A stretch of DNA of 64,000 nt from Bog-756 sp038210245 (GCA_038210245.1 JBBQWW010000002.1:1-64000), one strand, 5' to 3'. Shown: positions 32,195 to 41,144, numbered from the stretch's first letter. A program made the numbers and translations. Notes: generated from the letters alone by a model not told the origin.

Positions 32195-32575
32195 CTACTC
32201 CGGCGTCGGAGCGGTGTGGGCGGCGACCTGCTCGTCGATCTGGTGCAGGTCGAAGTAGTCCCGCCACCGGGTGACCAGCCCGTCGGGGTCGACGTCCACC
32301 ACCGTGGACCCGTGGATCTCGATGGGGATGGTGCCGCCCAGGGTGCCCCGGCCGATCCACTCGAAGGCGCCGCCGTGGTCGTCTCCGTGGACCCAGAGGA
32401 TCTCCTGGCGCCAGTCGGGGAACGACGCCTGGGTCATGGCCTCGATGGCGGCCAGGTCGGGGGTGGGGGCGTTGACCGGGTCGCTGAACAGGGCTCCCGG
32501 GGCGAAGAAGGAGGGAAAGTCGCCCTCGGGCCCCAGAGCCAACTCGAGCCGTTGCGCCCACGAAGACCAGTCCAT
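32195..32575 (-). CDS. NTF2/SnoaL-like protein
   Basis: This 126-residue protein with NTF2-like pattern has an N-terminal Trp-rich helix, SFFAPGALFSDPVNAPTPDL, GGAFEWIGRGT, and the C-terminal strand plus helix GLVTRWRDYFDLHQIDEQV. Its Asp and Arg residues in the last strand are where limonene-epoxide hydrolase and ketosteroid isomerase relatives keep catalytic groups, but the reaction is not provable. ATG at 32575 is chosen because TACGGT lies 7 nt upstream on the minus strand (leaderless pattern); GTG at 32584 is a possible longer start. It is convergent with the sulfotransferase gene. Confidence 0.8.
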   Translation of the reverse strand: MDWSSWAQRLELALGPEGDFPSFFAPGALFSDPVNAPTPDLAAIEAMTQASFPDWRQEILWVHGDDHGGAFEWIGRGTLGGTIPIEIHGSTVVDVDPDGLVTRWRDYFDLHQIDEQVAAHTAPTPE

Positions 32576-32670
32576 GTCGATCACCGTACCGCCCCCTTGG
32601 CCGTCCCGAGTGGTCCCGCAGTAGTCTCGCCTGGCCGGGTGGGGGACCCGAGCCCGGGGAGGCAGGTCGG

Positions 32671-34041
32671 ATGGTGCTACACGATGGTGACGGTGGGACC
32701 TCGGGGCGGCCGTACGTGGTGGTGTCGGCCGACGCCCACGCCGCTCCGGACACGCTGGACGAGTTCCTCTCCTACGTCGATCCGTCCGAGCGGGAGGCGG
32801 TGGCGTCCTTCGGGGACCTCTCCGCGGTGGCCATCCCCATGTTCGGCGGGGTCGACCCCGGCGAGATAGACGACACCGACGCCGTGCGGGCCGTGGCCAC
32901 GCGTCGCCTGGCCGGGATGGGGGTGGACACCGAGGCGGCGTCGGGGTGGCTGGCCCGCTACGGCGAGGAGTGGGTCTTTCCCTCCGACGCCGACGGCCGT
33001 CGCCTGGCCTACCTCGAGGAGCAGGGTATCCACGCCGAGGTGGTCTTCCCTGGCCCGGTCCTGGCCGGCGGGCTGTCGCCGGCCATGTACCTCGGGGGCC
33101 ACTCGTCGAAGAACCTCGAGGTGGTGTGGCCGGCCCTGTGGGCCTACTACCGGTGGTTGGCCGACTTCGTGGCCGCCGCCCCCGGCCGCCGCACCGGGTG
33201 TATCCCCATCGACCTCCACGACATGGACCGGGCCGTGGAGGCCATCGCCTGGGCCCGCCGGCACGACCTCCACGGGGGCATCATGCTGCCGGCCATGTCC
33301 CTGCGCACCGGGCTTCCCGGCTATGCCGACGAGTACTACGAGCCGTTGTGGAGCGCGTGCGAGGAGCACGACGTGGTGGTCAACCTGCACACCGGGGCCT
33401 CGGGCTCGGCCACCGACGCCAAGCAGCTCTACGACGCCAAGCACGGGGGGTTCCTCGGCCTATACGAGGTCTTCGTGTTCACCCGCCGACCGCTCTGGTT
33501 CATGATCTTCGGAGGCGTCTTCGACCGGCATCCCGACCTCAAGGTGGTGGTGACGGAGAACGGGGTCCAGTGGCTGCCCTCCCTCATCCGGGACATGGAG
33601 TCCTTCTTCGACACCCACGGCGGGGCGCCGGTCCGCTCGTATCTCGCCCGGCGCCCGTCGGAGTACTTCGACGCCCACGTATTCCTGGGCGGCTCGCTCA
33701 TGAACCGGGGCGAGGCCGAGATGCGCGAGGAGATCGGCGTGGACCGCATCATGTGGGGAGCCGACTACCCCCATCTCGAGGGGGCCGCTCCGGTCCACCG
33801 CCTGGTCCTCCGCCAGGTGTTCGGAGGGATGCCCGAGGCGGACCTCCGCCGCATCCTGGGGGCCAACGCCTGTCGGGTGTTCGGCTTCGACGGGGGGCTC
33901 CTCCAGGAGGTGGCCGACCGGGTCGGCCCCACGGTGGCCGACCTGTCCACCACCGTCTCCCTCGACGAGATCCCCGAGACCTTCAGCTGGAGCCTGGCCC
34001 GACCCGTGCCCCTGGCGTCGGCGAGCGGTGCGTCGTCCTGA
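32671..34041 (+). CDS. Amidohydrolase (ACMSD-like, amidohydrolase_2)
   Basis: This 456-residue metal-dependent hydrolase has VVVSADAHAAPDTLDEF at the N-terminus (the HxH-like pair), VVNLHTGASGSATD in the middle, VVVTENGVQWLPSLI and RIMWGADYPHLEGAA near the end, with the His and Asp ligands in these motifs. It is the same family as the enzyme at 26535-27731 but divergent. GGAGG lies at 32659-32663, upstream of the ATG. With the acyl-CoA ligase that follows, it probably works on an aromatic or alicyclic acid. Confidence 0.9.
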   Translation: MVLHDGDGGTSGRPYVVVSADAHAAPDTLDEFLSYVDPSEREAVASFGDLSAVAIPMFGGVDPGEIDDTDAVRAVATRRLAGMGVDTEAASGWLARYGEEWVFPSDADGRRLAYLEEQGIHAEVVFPGPVLAGGLSPAMYLGGHSSKNLEVVWPALWAYYRWLADFVAAAPGRRTGCIPIDLHDMDRAVEAIAWARRHDLHGGIMLPAMSLRTGLPGYADEYYEPLWSACEEHDVVVNLHTGASGSATDAKQLYDAKHGGFLGLYEVFVFTRRPLWFMIFGGVFDRHPDLKVVVTENGVQWLPSLIRDMESFFDTHGGAPVRSYLARRPSEYFDAHVFLGGSLMNRGEAEMREEIGVDRIMWGADYPHLEGAAPVHRLVLRQVFGGMPEADLRRILGANACRVFGFDGGLLQEVADRVGPTVADLSTTVSLDEIPETFSWSLARPVPLASASGASS

Positions 34042-34099
34042 GCCTCCGGGCGCCGGGTCAAGGTGGGGGTGCTCCGTCCCGACCGGCTCGGGTGGCGCG

Positions 34100-35641
34100 G
34101 TGAGTGACCTGCTGACCGACCAGCTCCGGACCATGGCCGCGGCCTACCCCGACCATGTGGCCTACCGGAATCTGGGGGACGGCACCTCGATCACCTTCGC
34201 AGCGTGGGACCGGAGGTCCAACCGGCTGGCCCGTGGGCTCGGGGACCGGGGGGTGGCCCCGGGTGACCGCGTGGCCATCCTCATGTCGGCCGACCACATC
34301 CTCGACTGGATCGTGGCCTACAGCGCCACCCACAAGCTGGGCGCGGTGGCCGTACCGCTCAACAACCGCCTGACCCCGCCCGAGGTCAGCGGCATCCTCG
34401 ACCACGCCGAGGTCAGCGCCGTGGTGACCAGCGGCAGCTACGGCGGGTCGGTGGGGCCGCTGATCGGCTCACTGCCCTCCCTGCACCTGGTGGCCACGGT
34501 GGGCGGACCGGGGATCGACGGGGCCCTCGACATCGAGCAGGTGCTGGCCGACGACGACGCGGCGGTCCAGGCCCCGCTGACCGGGGACGACCTGGCCGAC
34601 ATCATGTACACCTCGGGGACCACCGGGAAGCCCAAGGGGGTGGCGGTGCGCCACAGCCAGGTGGCCCGGGTGCCCAACCAGCTGCCCGAGTGGCAGGGCA
34701 CCGGGTGGCTGACCGCCTCCCCGGTCTTCACCTTCGCCGGCCTGGGCTTCATCCACAACCCCATGAAGGCCGGCATGGTCGTGCTGCACCTGCCCACCTT
34801 CGACGCCGGTCGCTGGCTGGCCGTCGTAGAGCAGGAGCGCCCGCCGTCCGCCTTCGTGGTGCCGGCCATGGCGCAGCTGCTCATCCACCATCCCGACTTC
34901 GAGTCGGCCGACCTGTCCAGCCTCCGCCTGCTGGTGCTGGGCAGCGCCCCGCTGGCCCCCAACACCCTCCGGGTCCTGCAGGCCAAACTGCCCGGTGCCG
35001 CCGTGCTCAACAGCTACGGCATGACCGAGGGAGGGCACGCCACCTTCACCATGGACCCCGAGGCCGCCCGGACCCGTCCGGGGGCCGTGGGACGTCCGAC
35101 CCCGCCGGTCGAGGTGCGCATCGTGGGTGACGACGGCGAGTCCCTTCCGGTCGGGGAGGTCGGCGAGGTCCTCACCCGCAACCCCGGAGGGCACCGCCAG
35201 TACTACCGGGACCCCGAGGCCACGGCCCGCCAGTGGGAGGGCGGATGGCTGCACACCGGTGATCTCGGCCGCCTCGACGCCGACGGCTACCTGTACATCG
35301 TGGGCCGGAAGAAGGAGATGATCGTGCGGGGCGGGATGAACGTCTACGCCGACGACGTGGAGGCCGTCCTCCAGGCCCATCCGGCCGTGGTCGAGGCCGC
35401 CGTGGTGGGCATCCCCCACGAGGTGCTCGGGGAGGACGTGGCCGCCTATGTGGTGTTCCGGCCGGGCTCGGGTACCACCACCGACGAGGTGATCGCCTTC
35501 GCCGGAGCGCAGCTGGCCGACTACAAGGTGCCCCGCCGGGTGGTGGTGGTGACCGAGCTGCCGAGGAACGCCGGGGGCAAGGTGGTCAAGGCCCGCCTGG
35601 CCACGGCCGCCGTGGCCGGCGAGGGAGCGGCCGGCCGATGA
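34100..35641 (+). CDS. AMP-dependent acyl-CoA synthetase/ligase
   Basis: This 513-residue ANL enzyme has the loop YTSGTTGKPKGVAV, the A5 motif NSYGMTEGG, WLHTGDLGRLDADGYLYIVGRKKEMI and the catalytic Lys in NAGGKVVK. It forms an acyl-CoA from a fatty, cyclic or aryl acid. It is about 60 bp downstream of the amidohydrolase and about 50 bp upstream of the SRPBCC gene, so all three are likely one transcription unit. The GTG start at 34100 begins at the conserved N-terminus (SDLLTDQLRTMAAAYPD). Confidence 0.93.
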   Translation: MSDLLTDQLRTMAAAYPDHVAYRNLGDGTSITFAAWDRRSNRLARGLGDRGVAPGDRVAILMSADHILDWIVAYSATHKLGAVAVPLNNRLTPPEVSGILDHAEVSAVVTSGSYGGSVGPLIGSLPSLHLVATVGGPGIDGALDIEQVLADDDAAVQAPLTGDDLADIMYTSGTTGKPKGVAVRHSQVARVPNQLPEWQGTGWLTASPVFTFAGLGFIHNPMKAGMVVLHLPTFDAGRWLAVVEQERPPSAFVVPAMAQLLIHHPDFESADLSSLRLLVLGSAPLAPNTLRVLQAKLPGAAVLNSYGMTEGGHATFTMDPEAARTRPGAVGRPTPPVEVRIVGDDGESLPVGEVGEVLTRNPGGHRQYYRDPEATARQWEGGWLHTGDLGRLDADGYLYIVGRKKEMIVRGGMNVYADDVEAVLQAHPAVVEAAVVGIPHEVLGEDVAAYVVFRPGSGTTTDEVIAFAGAQLADYKVPRRVVVVTELPRNAGGKVVKARLATAAVAGEGAAGR

Positions 35642-35689
35642 CGCCGACCGGAGTGTCCGTAACGGGTAGGAGAGACAGGAGACAGGTAC

Positions 35690-36181
35690 GTGCAGGTACA
35701 TAACTTCGACTTCGTGGTCGACGGGACACCCGACGAGGTGTGGGACGTGATCTGGAAGCGGACCCGGGTCGGGATCACCACCGATACGGTGACGATCGAG
35801 ATCTACCATCCCGGGGATGAGGAGGGGAACGGGCTGGTCCGGCACTGCCACTTTCCTGTCCCCCGGTACCTACTGTCCAAGGGGCGGGCCCAGTCGTGGG
35901 AGTGGATCACCGAGGCCCAGCGCCCGGTGTCGTGGCGCTACGACGCGGTGGGCAAGCCGCTGTGGTCACGGGCCTCGGGCCTGACCCGGCTGGAGGACCT
36001 GGGCGGGGGGAAGACCCGTGTCCACTTCCGCGAGACCTACGAGGTGTTCAACCCGGTGATGCGGGTGCTGTTCGAGAAGCGAGTGCACCACTTCATCTCC
36101 AAGGACAACGACAAGCTCATCGAGGCCTCCATCGTGCGGTCACTGAAGAAGCTGCACGAGAGGAAGGCCGAGCCGGCCTGA
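35690..36181 (+). CDS. SRPBCC (START-like) superfamily protein
   Basis: This 163-residue protein has an SRPBCC pattern: first strand NFDFVVDGTPDEVWDVIW, a long beta-sheet block, and the C-terminal helix FEKRVHHFISKDNDKLIEASIV. These proteins bind hydrophobic ligands in a cavity and may act in polyketide or lipid metabolism or as ligand sensors. AGGAGACAGG precedes the GTG. The end is convergent with the sterol-desaturase-like gene. Confidence 0.82.
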   Translation: MQVHNFDFVVDGTPDEVWDVIWKRTRVGITTDTVTIEIYHPGDEEGNGLVRHCHFPVPRYLLSKGRAQSWEWITEAQRPVSWRYDAVGKPLWSRASGLTRLEDLGGGKTRVHFRETYEVFNPVMRVLFEKRVHHFISKDNDKLIEASIVRSLKKLHERKAEPA

Positions 36182-36257
36182 GCCCCGGGATCGTCGGCCA
36201 ACTCTCCGGGGACGGGAGCCCGGTGGAGCGCCGACCCCACCGGCAGGGGACCGTGGG

Positions 36258-37430
36258 TCAGGCGACCGCCGGTGGGACGGCGGGATCCGACGCCTTCCGC
36301 CCGGCTCCCCACCCCGGTCCCCGGACCACATGGGAGAGGCGCTCCACCCAACCGTCCGAGTCGGCCACGTCGCGCACCATGGCCACGAACTCGTGGCTGG
36401 CGATGGTGGCCGGGTTGAACGTCTTGATGTCCTTGGTCAGGCCGTAGACGACCGGCTGGTCCTCGCGCTCGAAGGTGCCGAACAGGCGGTCCCACACGAT
36501 GAGGATGCTGCCGTGGTTGCGGTCCAGGTACTGCGAGTTGGATCCGTGGTGCACCCGGTGGTGGGAGGGCGAGTTGAGCACCTCCTCCGGTGGGCCCAGC
36601 CGCCCGATGGTCTCGGTGTGGATCCAGAATTGGTACAGCAGGTTGACGCCCCGGGCCGTGGCCACCAGCTCGGGGGAGAGGCCGGCCAGGCACAGCAGCC
36701 CGTAGGGCACCGAGGTGCCGAGGGTGTCGGCCACGGGCTGGCGCAGGGCGGTGGACAGGTTGTAGCGCTCGCTGGAGTGGTGGACCACGTGGATGGCCCA
36801 GAGGTGGCGGCTCTCGTGCATGAAGCGGTGGTTCCAGTAGTAGATGAAGTCCCACCCCACGACGGCCAGGGCCACCGCCATCGGTCCCCGACCCAGATCG
36901 GGGAGCCGCCGCCGCCTCCACAACCGTTGGGGCGCGGTGCGCTCGGCCCAGGTGGCGGCCAGGGCCAGCCCGCCCAGGGCGATGGTGGCCACCCCGTCCA
37001 CCGACGCCACCTGACGGGCCCGACTGGGCCGGGCCGGCGACAGGGTGAGGTCCGTCCGTATCGGACCACCGGCGGTGGGCGGGTCGACGGACGGTGACTC
37101 CGACGGCGGCCGGGCCGATCGCCGGACCACCTGGTCGGCGGCGGTGGTCACCGCGGCGGCACCGAGGGCCAGCCCGACGACCACCCGACCCGACCGGCCG
37201 TGACCCAGGCGGAAGGGACGCAACACCTGCGGGACGACGAACGGGGCGACCAGGCTCGCCGTCCCCATGGCCAGGCTGGCCACGGTGTCGCGGCGCTCGT
37301 ACTGCCCGGCTGAAGGTCCCCGACGCCCGGCCCTCCGCCGCAGCCACACGTACTCGACAGCCATGCCGGCGAAGTAGAACGGCACGGCCAGCACGGTGAG
37401 GTCCCGGGCCGGAGCGCGCGCCGCTCCCAT
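36258..37430 (-). CDS. Sterol desaturase/fatty acid hydroxylase-like membrane enzyme
   Basis: This 390-residue membrane protein has several N-terminal hydrophobic helices and the histidine-rich di-iron motifs HRFMHESRHLWAIHVVHHSS (HxxxH and HxxHH) and HHRVHHGSN. These place it in the FA hydroxylase/sterol desaturase superfamily, which hydroxylates or desaturates lipids, carotenoids or sterols with oxygen. The ATG at 37430 shares one base with the stop of the thiolase-like gene, so the two are co-translated. It lies within a lipid/steroid-like catabolic block. Confidence 0.88.
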   Translation of the reverse strand: MGAARAPARDLTVLAVPFYFAGMAVEYVWLRRRAGRRGPSAGQYERRDTVASLAMGTASLVAPFVVPQVLRPFRLGHGRSGRVVVGLALGAAAVTTAADQVVRRSARPPSESPSVDPPTAGGPIRTDLTLSPARPSRARQVASVDGVATIALGGLALAATWAERTAPQRLWRRRRLPDLGRGPMAVALAVVGWDFIYYWNHRFMHESRHLWAIHVVHHSSERYNLSTALRQPVADTLGTSVPYGLLCLAGLSPELVATARGVNLLYQFWIHTETIGRLGPPEEVLNSPSHHRVHHGSNSQYLDRNHGSILIVWDRLFGTFEREDQPVVYGLTKDIKTFNPATIASHEFVAMVRDVADSDGWVERLSHVVRGPGWGAGRKASDPAVPPAVA

Positions 37431-38554
37431 CAGGCCACCAGCACAGTGACGCAGGCGTTGGCGCCCCGGCCGATCACGTGGGCCAGTCCCACCCGGGCCC
37501 GGTCCACCTGCCGATCGCCGGCCGTGCCCCGGAGCTGGCGCACCAGCTCGACCACCTGGCCCAGGGCCGACGCCCCGAGGGGCTCGCCCTTGGACAGCAG
37601 CCCGCCCGAGGGGTTGACGGGGATCCGACCGCCGATCTCGGCCTCGCCGTCGGACAGCATGGCGGCCTGGCCCCCCGGGGGGCACAGCCCCAGCTCGGCC
37701 CAGGCCAGCAGTTCGCGGGCGGCGTCGGTGTCCTGGCACTCGACCACGTCGATGTCGGTGGGGCCCAGGCCGGCCTGGGCGTAGGCGTCCTGGGCGGCCA
37801 GCGTGGTCGGAGGGGTGATGGCGAGGTCGTCGATCCCACTCAGCGGCGAGTCCTCGCCCAGCACGCTGCCCGGGAGGTGGGAGCGGAGCGAGATCCCGGC
37901 CAGCCGGATCCCGGCGTCGGCCCGCTCGAGGATGACGGCGGCGGCTCCCTCGTTGGGCGAGCACAGCATGAACAGGGTCAGGGGTGGACAGATCATCCGC
38001 GAGGCGAGGACCTCCTCGGCGGTCACCGGTTTGGTGAACATGGCGTCGGGGTTGGCCACGCCGTTCCGGCGGTTCTTGACCACGACCTGGGCCAGATGGT
38101 CCTCGGTGAGGCCGGTGTCGGACAGCAGCCGCTGGGCCCGCAGGGCGAAGAAGGCCGGTGCCGGACTGAGCCCCGCCGCCTCCTGCCAGGGAGCGAAGAA
38201 CGAGGACCGGATGATCCCTTTGGGCATCTTCTCGAGCCCGAAGACCAGCACCCGGTCGTGCTGGCCCGAGGCGATGGAGGCCGCCCCCAGCTCCAGCGCC
38301 GCACCCCCCGAGGCGCAGCCGGCCTCGATGTCGTAGATGGGGATGCCGGTCCCGGCCAGGGCGGAGAGCACCCGGTGCCCGGCGGCCACGCCCCCGTAGG
38401 CCGTGCCGCAGAACGCCGCCTCGATATCCCCGGCGCCGAGACCGGCCTCGGCCAGGGCCGCCCGGACGGCGGCGACGCCCATGGCCGTACCGGTCAGCTC
38501 GCCGAAGCGGCCGAACGGGTGGAGGCCCACTCCGGTGATCCGGACACCGCTCAC
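37430..38554 (-). CDS. Thiolase-like protein (Ltp2/SCPx type), altered catalytic histidine
   Basis: This 374-residue thiolase-fold protein has the nucleophile Cys in EAGCASGGAAL (about 95-105). The usual catalytic His motif (GHP) reads KGEPLGA, and the HDAFT-like site reads ECQDTDA. Loss of the His residues is typical of the aldolase-type members such as Ltp2 of steroid side-chain degradation, which work with a DUF35 partner. The GTG at 38554 overlaps the DUF35 stop by four bases, which fits such a complex. A retro-aldol cleavage of a CoA thioester is therefore more likely than thiolysis, but this is inferred. Confidence 0.82.
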   Translation of the reverse strand: MSGVRITGVGLHPFGRFGELTGTAMGVAAVRAALAEAGLGAGDIEAAFCGTAYGGVAAGHRVLSALAGTGIPIYDIEAGCASGGAALELGAASIASGQHDRVLVFGLEKMPKGIIRSSFFAPWQEAAGLSPAPAFFALRAQRLLSDTGLTEDHLAQVVVKNRRNGVANPDAMFTKPVTAEEVLASRMICPPLTLFMLCSPNEGAAAVILERADAGIRLAGISLRSHLPGSVLGEDSPLSGIDDLAITPPTTLAAQDAYAQAGLGPTDIDVVECQDTDAARELLAWAELGLCPPGGQAAMLSDGEAEIGGRIPVNPSGGLLSKGEPLGASALGQVVELVRQLRGTAGDRQVDRARVGLAHVIGRGANACVTVLVA

Positions 38555-38940
38555 GGATGGAACACCCAGGTCACCGCCGGCTCCCCGTCCGGGCCGGGCA
38601 GCACCGCTCCGTCCAGGCGCACCCGGGTGCCCGTTGCGATGTCGTCGCCCCGGAGTCGGCTCACCACCCGGAGCATCGGCTCCCCGTCGAGTTCCACGAT
38701 GCCCAGACCGTAGGGGACGGGCCCGGTGTAGCCCGGGGGGGCGATGGACACGGTGGTGTGAAGCCACACGGTCCCCGTCCGGGGGAGGTCGACCGGCTCG
38801 ATGTCGTCGGCGCCGGTGAAGGGGCACACCGGACTGGGCGGGAAGTGCCGCAGGCCACTGGTGGCCGACCACCCGCCGAGCAGGGTGACCCCGTCCTCGT
38901 CCACGCGCAGGACGGCCGGGTCGATGGGTCGGGGCGACAC
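38551..38940 (-). CDS. DUF35-like OB-fold protein, zinc ribbon incomplete
   Basis: This 129-residue protein has the DUF35 layout with a linker followed by an OB-fold: GTVWLHTTVSIAPPGYTGPVPYGLGIVELD, then LRGDDIATGTRVRLDGAV. The N-terminal zinc-ribbon, which usually has four Cys, shows only one Cys (SPVCPF). It is the probable partner of the thiolase-like protein. The GTG at 38940 is supported by AATAGT 6 nt upstream on the minus strand. The three genes DUF35, thiolase-like and hydroxylase form an operon with overlapping stops and starts. Confidence 0.8.
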   Translation of the reverse strand: MSPRPIDPAVLRVDEDGVTLLGGWSATSGLRHFPPSPVCPFTGADDIEPVDLPRTGTVWLHTTVSIAPPGYTGPVPYGLGIVELDGEPMLRVVSRLRGDDIATGTRVRLDGAVLPGPDGEPAVTWVFHP

Positions 38941-38978
38941 GACTGGACTATTCCACAACTGACCGTCCGACGCCCTCT

Positions 38979-39590
38979 TCAACCCCAGTCGGGGCGCGGC
39001 TCCCCTCCGGAGGGATCGGGCCGGAACACCGGCATGGCGCCGAGGGCCACCACCTTGGCGGCGTCGCTTCCGAGTGCACGCTGCCAGGACGTCCCCTCGG
39101 TCATGAGCACCCCGACGGCCACCGGATCGCCTCCGGCCCGGCGCACCAGGGTGAGGGCGGCGGAGGTGGACGCCCCGGTGGAGATGACGTCGTCCACCAC
39201 CACCACCCTCCGGCCCCGCACGGCACCGACCCGGGCGGGATCCAGTCGCAGGGTCTGCTGGCCGTCCGTGGTGATCGACCGCACCGGCTCGGCGAACGAG
39301 TCGCCCAGGTGGATCTTGGGGGTCTTGTGCAGGATCACGTAGTCGTCGAGGCCAAGGGCGCGACTGACCTCGATGGCCAGGGGGATGCCCATGGTGGCTA
39401 CCGACACCACCACCTCGGGCCCAAGGGGAGCCAGCCGCTCCGCGAGCTCGCCGCCGGCCGTCCCGGCGAAGGCCACGCCGAGGTCGACGCAGATGAGCAG
39501 GGCGATGAGGCAGTCGTCGGACACCGGGACCAGGGGGAGGGTCACCGGCTGCGTTCCGACCTGGGTGCGGTAGGTCCGGTCGGCACTCAT
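38979..39590 (-). CDS. Type I phosphoribosyltransferase family protein
   Basis: This 203-residue protein has the PRPP motif VVVVDDVISTGAS (about 130-142) and the preceding VVVSVATMGIPLAIEVS loop. The hood region differs from standard adenine PRTases, with a long N-terminal extension. It could be a purine salvage enzyme or a PRTase-like regulator, as in PyrR or XPRT groups. It is divergent from the second TetR-like paralog, with the paired TGCAA motif between them, so it may be a target of that regulator. Confidence 0.85.
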   Translation of the reverse strand: MSADRTYRTQVGTQPVTLPLVPVSDDCLIALLICVDLGVAFAGTAGGELAERLAPLGPEVVVSVATMGIPLAIEVSRALGLDDYVILHKTPKIHLGDSFAEPVRSITTDGQQTLRLDPARVGAVRGRRVVVVDDVISTGASTSAALTLVRRAGGDPVAVGVLMTEGTSWQRALGSDAAKVVALGAMPVFRPDPSGGEPRPDWG

Positions 39591-39645
39591 GGACCCGACT
39601 CTCGTCGGGCCGGCCCGTCGGCGCAACCGCACCGGGGCCCGAGGT

Positions 39646-39665
39646 ATGCAATTGTGAGTTGCAAC
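39646..39665. promoter_or_regulatory. Paired TTGCAA operator-like motif, copy 2
   Basis: TGCAA (39647-39651) and TGCAA (39660-39664) are spaced 13 bp apart, as at 7114-7135. The element sits in the divergent gap between the phosphoribosyltransferase and TetR-like genes, about 55 and 135 bp from the two start codons. Confidence 0.6.
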
Positions 39666-39798
39666 CGCCTCGGCCGCGGGTGGCTCGGCTGTAATTCCCG
39701 ACCCGGCCGCGGGCTGGCTAAGGTCGCCCCGTCCGTCGGCACCACGCCGTCGGTGCCGGGGGCGGACCCGAATCGCGGCGGTGACTTGAGAACGGAGC

Positions 39799-40626
39799 AT
39801 GGCCGAACATCGTCAGCCGAAGCTGAGCCGGGACGAACTGCGGTCCCTCCTGCTCGAGACGGGGCGGACCCTGTTGATCGAGGAGGGGCTGGGTACCGGA
39901 TTCGACACCCTCACCTTCAAACGGGTCTTCGCACGGGTCGAGGCCGACACCGGCCGTCGGATCTCCAACGCCTCGGTCATCCGTCGGGTGTGGGAGAACC
40001 AGGCCGACTACCAGGCCGATGTGCTGGTGACCATCGCCGAGCAGGAGGGTCTGGGGGAGTTCAACGACACCTTCGCGGCGCTCGAGCCGGTCTTCGCCTC
40101 GATGGACCTGACCACCGTCGGGGCGCGTGAGCAGTCCCTTCGGGAGGCGTGCCGGGTGGGCGGCGCCGCCAACATCTTCTCCCTCCTGGAGTCCCCCCAC
40201 TGGTCGCTGTGGATCGCGGTGTGGGCGCTGGCCACGGCCGAGACCCTCCATCCCGACGAGCAACGGGTCGCACATCAACAGCGGATCCAGAGGGCTCTGT
40301 TGAACGGTTACGAAGGCATCACCCGGCTGTGGGAGGACGCCTACGCCGCCCTGGTGCAGGCGCTCGGCATGCGGCCCCGGGCGCCCCTGACCGTCCGCCA
40401 GTTCACCGTGGCCATCGGCGCGCTGTCCGAGGGATGCTCCCTGCGGCAGCGACTCGACCCCACCATGGACGGCATCCTCCGTCCCACCGGCCCGGACGGC
40501 GAGGACCAGGAGTGGACGCTCTTCGGCATCGGACTGGAGGCCCTCCAGCATCACTTCTTCGAGCCCGATCCCGAGTGGTCGCCACCGACCGACGCCCCCC
40601 CGGTCACCCCGCCGCCGCCGATCTGA
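39799..40626 (+). CDS. TetR-like transcriptional regulator, paralog 2
   Basis: This 275-residue paralog of the proteins at 7262 and 48097 has LTFKRVFARVE, TGRRISNASVIRRVWENQADYQADVL, ACRVGGAANIFSLL and the C-terminal EGCSLRQRLDP...GILRPTGPDGEDQEWTLF. A C-terminal extension of about 15 residues is Pro-rich (TDAPPVTPPPPI) and unique to this copy. GGAG precedes the ATG. The divergent neighbour is the phosphoribosyltransferase gene, and the following SRPBCC gene has its own leaderless promoter. Confidence 0.8.
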   Translation: MAEHRQPKLSRDELRSLLLETGRTLLIEEGLGTGFDTLTFKRVFARVEADTGRRISNASVIRRVWENQADYQADVLVTIAEQEGLGEFNDTFAALEPVFASMDLTTVGAREQSLREACRVGGAANIFSLLESPHWSLWIAVWALATAETLHPDEQRVAHQQRIQRALLNGYEGITRLWEDAYAALVQALGMRPRAPLTVRQFTVAIGALSEGCSLRQRLDPTMDGILRPTGPDGEDQEWTLFGIGLEALQHHFFEPDPEWSPPTDAPPVTPPPPI

Positions 40627-40660
40627 CCGCGCCGGCCGTCGTCCCGCCGAGACCCCGCCC

Positions 40661-40666
40661 TACCCT
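40661..40666 (+). promoter_or_regulatory. -10 hexamer of probable leaderless promoter
   Basis: TACCCT is followed by 6 nt and the GTG at 40673, with no ribosome binding site between. Confidence 0.45.
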
Positions 40667-40672
40667 GGGTGG

Positions 40673-41134
40673 GTGGCCGCGCCCGTGTTCACCCACCGAG
40701 GTGCCTACGGCTTCTCTCTGCGCCCCGAGGAGCTCTGGAACCGGATCGAGGAGGTGGACCAGTTCGAGGGATGGTGGCCCTGGCTGTCCGAGTTCCGACT
40801 CGAGGGGGACGGACTGAGAGAAGGCTCCGTCCTCCGGGGCGTCGTCACCCCGCCACTGCCCTACCGGATGCGGCTGGACGTCGAGCTCGGGCCCTGCCGC
40901 CGCCCGCACGCCATCGACGCCGCCATCGGCGGGGACCTCACCGGGGACGCCCGCCTGCGCATCCGTCCCGATGGCGAAGGGTCCCGGGTCGAGATGGCCT
41001 GGACCATCGAGGTGCGCCAGCCGGTGATGCGCATGGCGGCCCGGATGGGCCGACCCGTGCTGCAGTGGGGCCACGACCGGGTGGTCGAGACCACCGTGGC
41101 CGGATTCCGTCGGCGGATCGAGGGGCGCCGGTGA
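40673..41134 (+). CDS. SRPBCC (START-like) superfamily protein
   Basis: This 153-residue protein has the SRPBCC cavity-fold pattern: YGFSLRPEELWNRIEEVDQFEGWWPW, then strands LEGDGLREGSVLRGVV and LRIRPDGEGSRVEMAW, and the C-terminal helix RPVLQWGHDRVVETTVAGF. Such proteins often act as polyketide cyclase-like or lipid-binding proteins. The conserved N-terminus begins right at the leaderless GTG. It is convergent with the quinone-like cluster and downstream of the TetR-like gene. Confidence 0.82.
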   Translation: MAAPVFTHRGAYGFSLRPEELWNRIEEVDQFEGWWPWLSEFRLEGDGLREGSVLRGVVTPPLPYRMRLDVELGPCRRPHAIDAAIGGDLTGDARLRIRPDGEGSRVEMAWTIEVRQPVMRMAARMGRPVLQWGHDRVVETTVAGFRRRIEGRR

Positions 41135-41144
41135 GGGATCCCCG

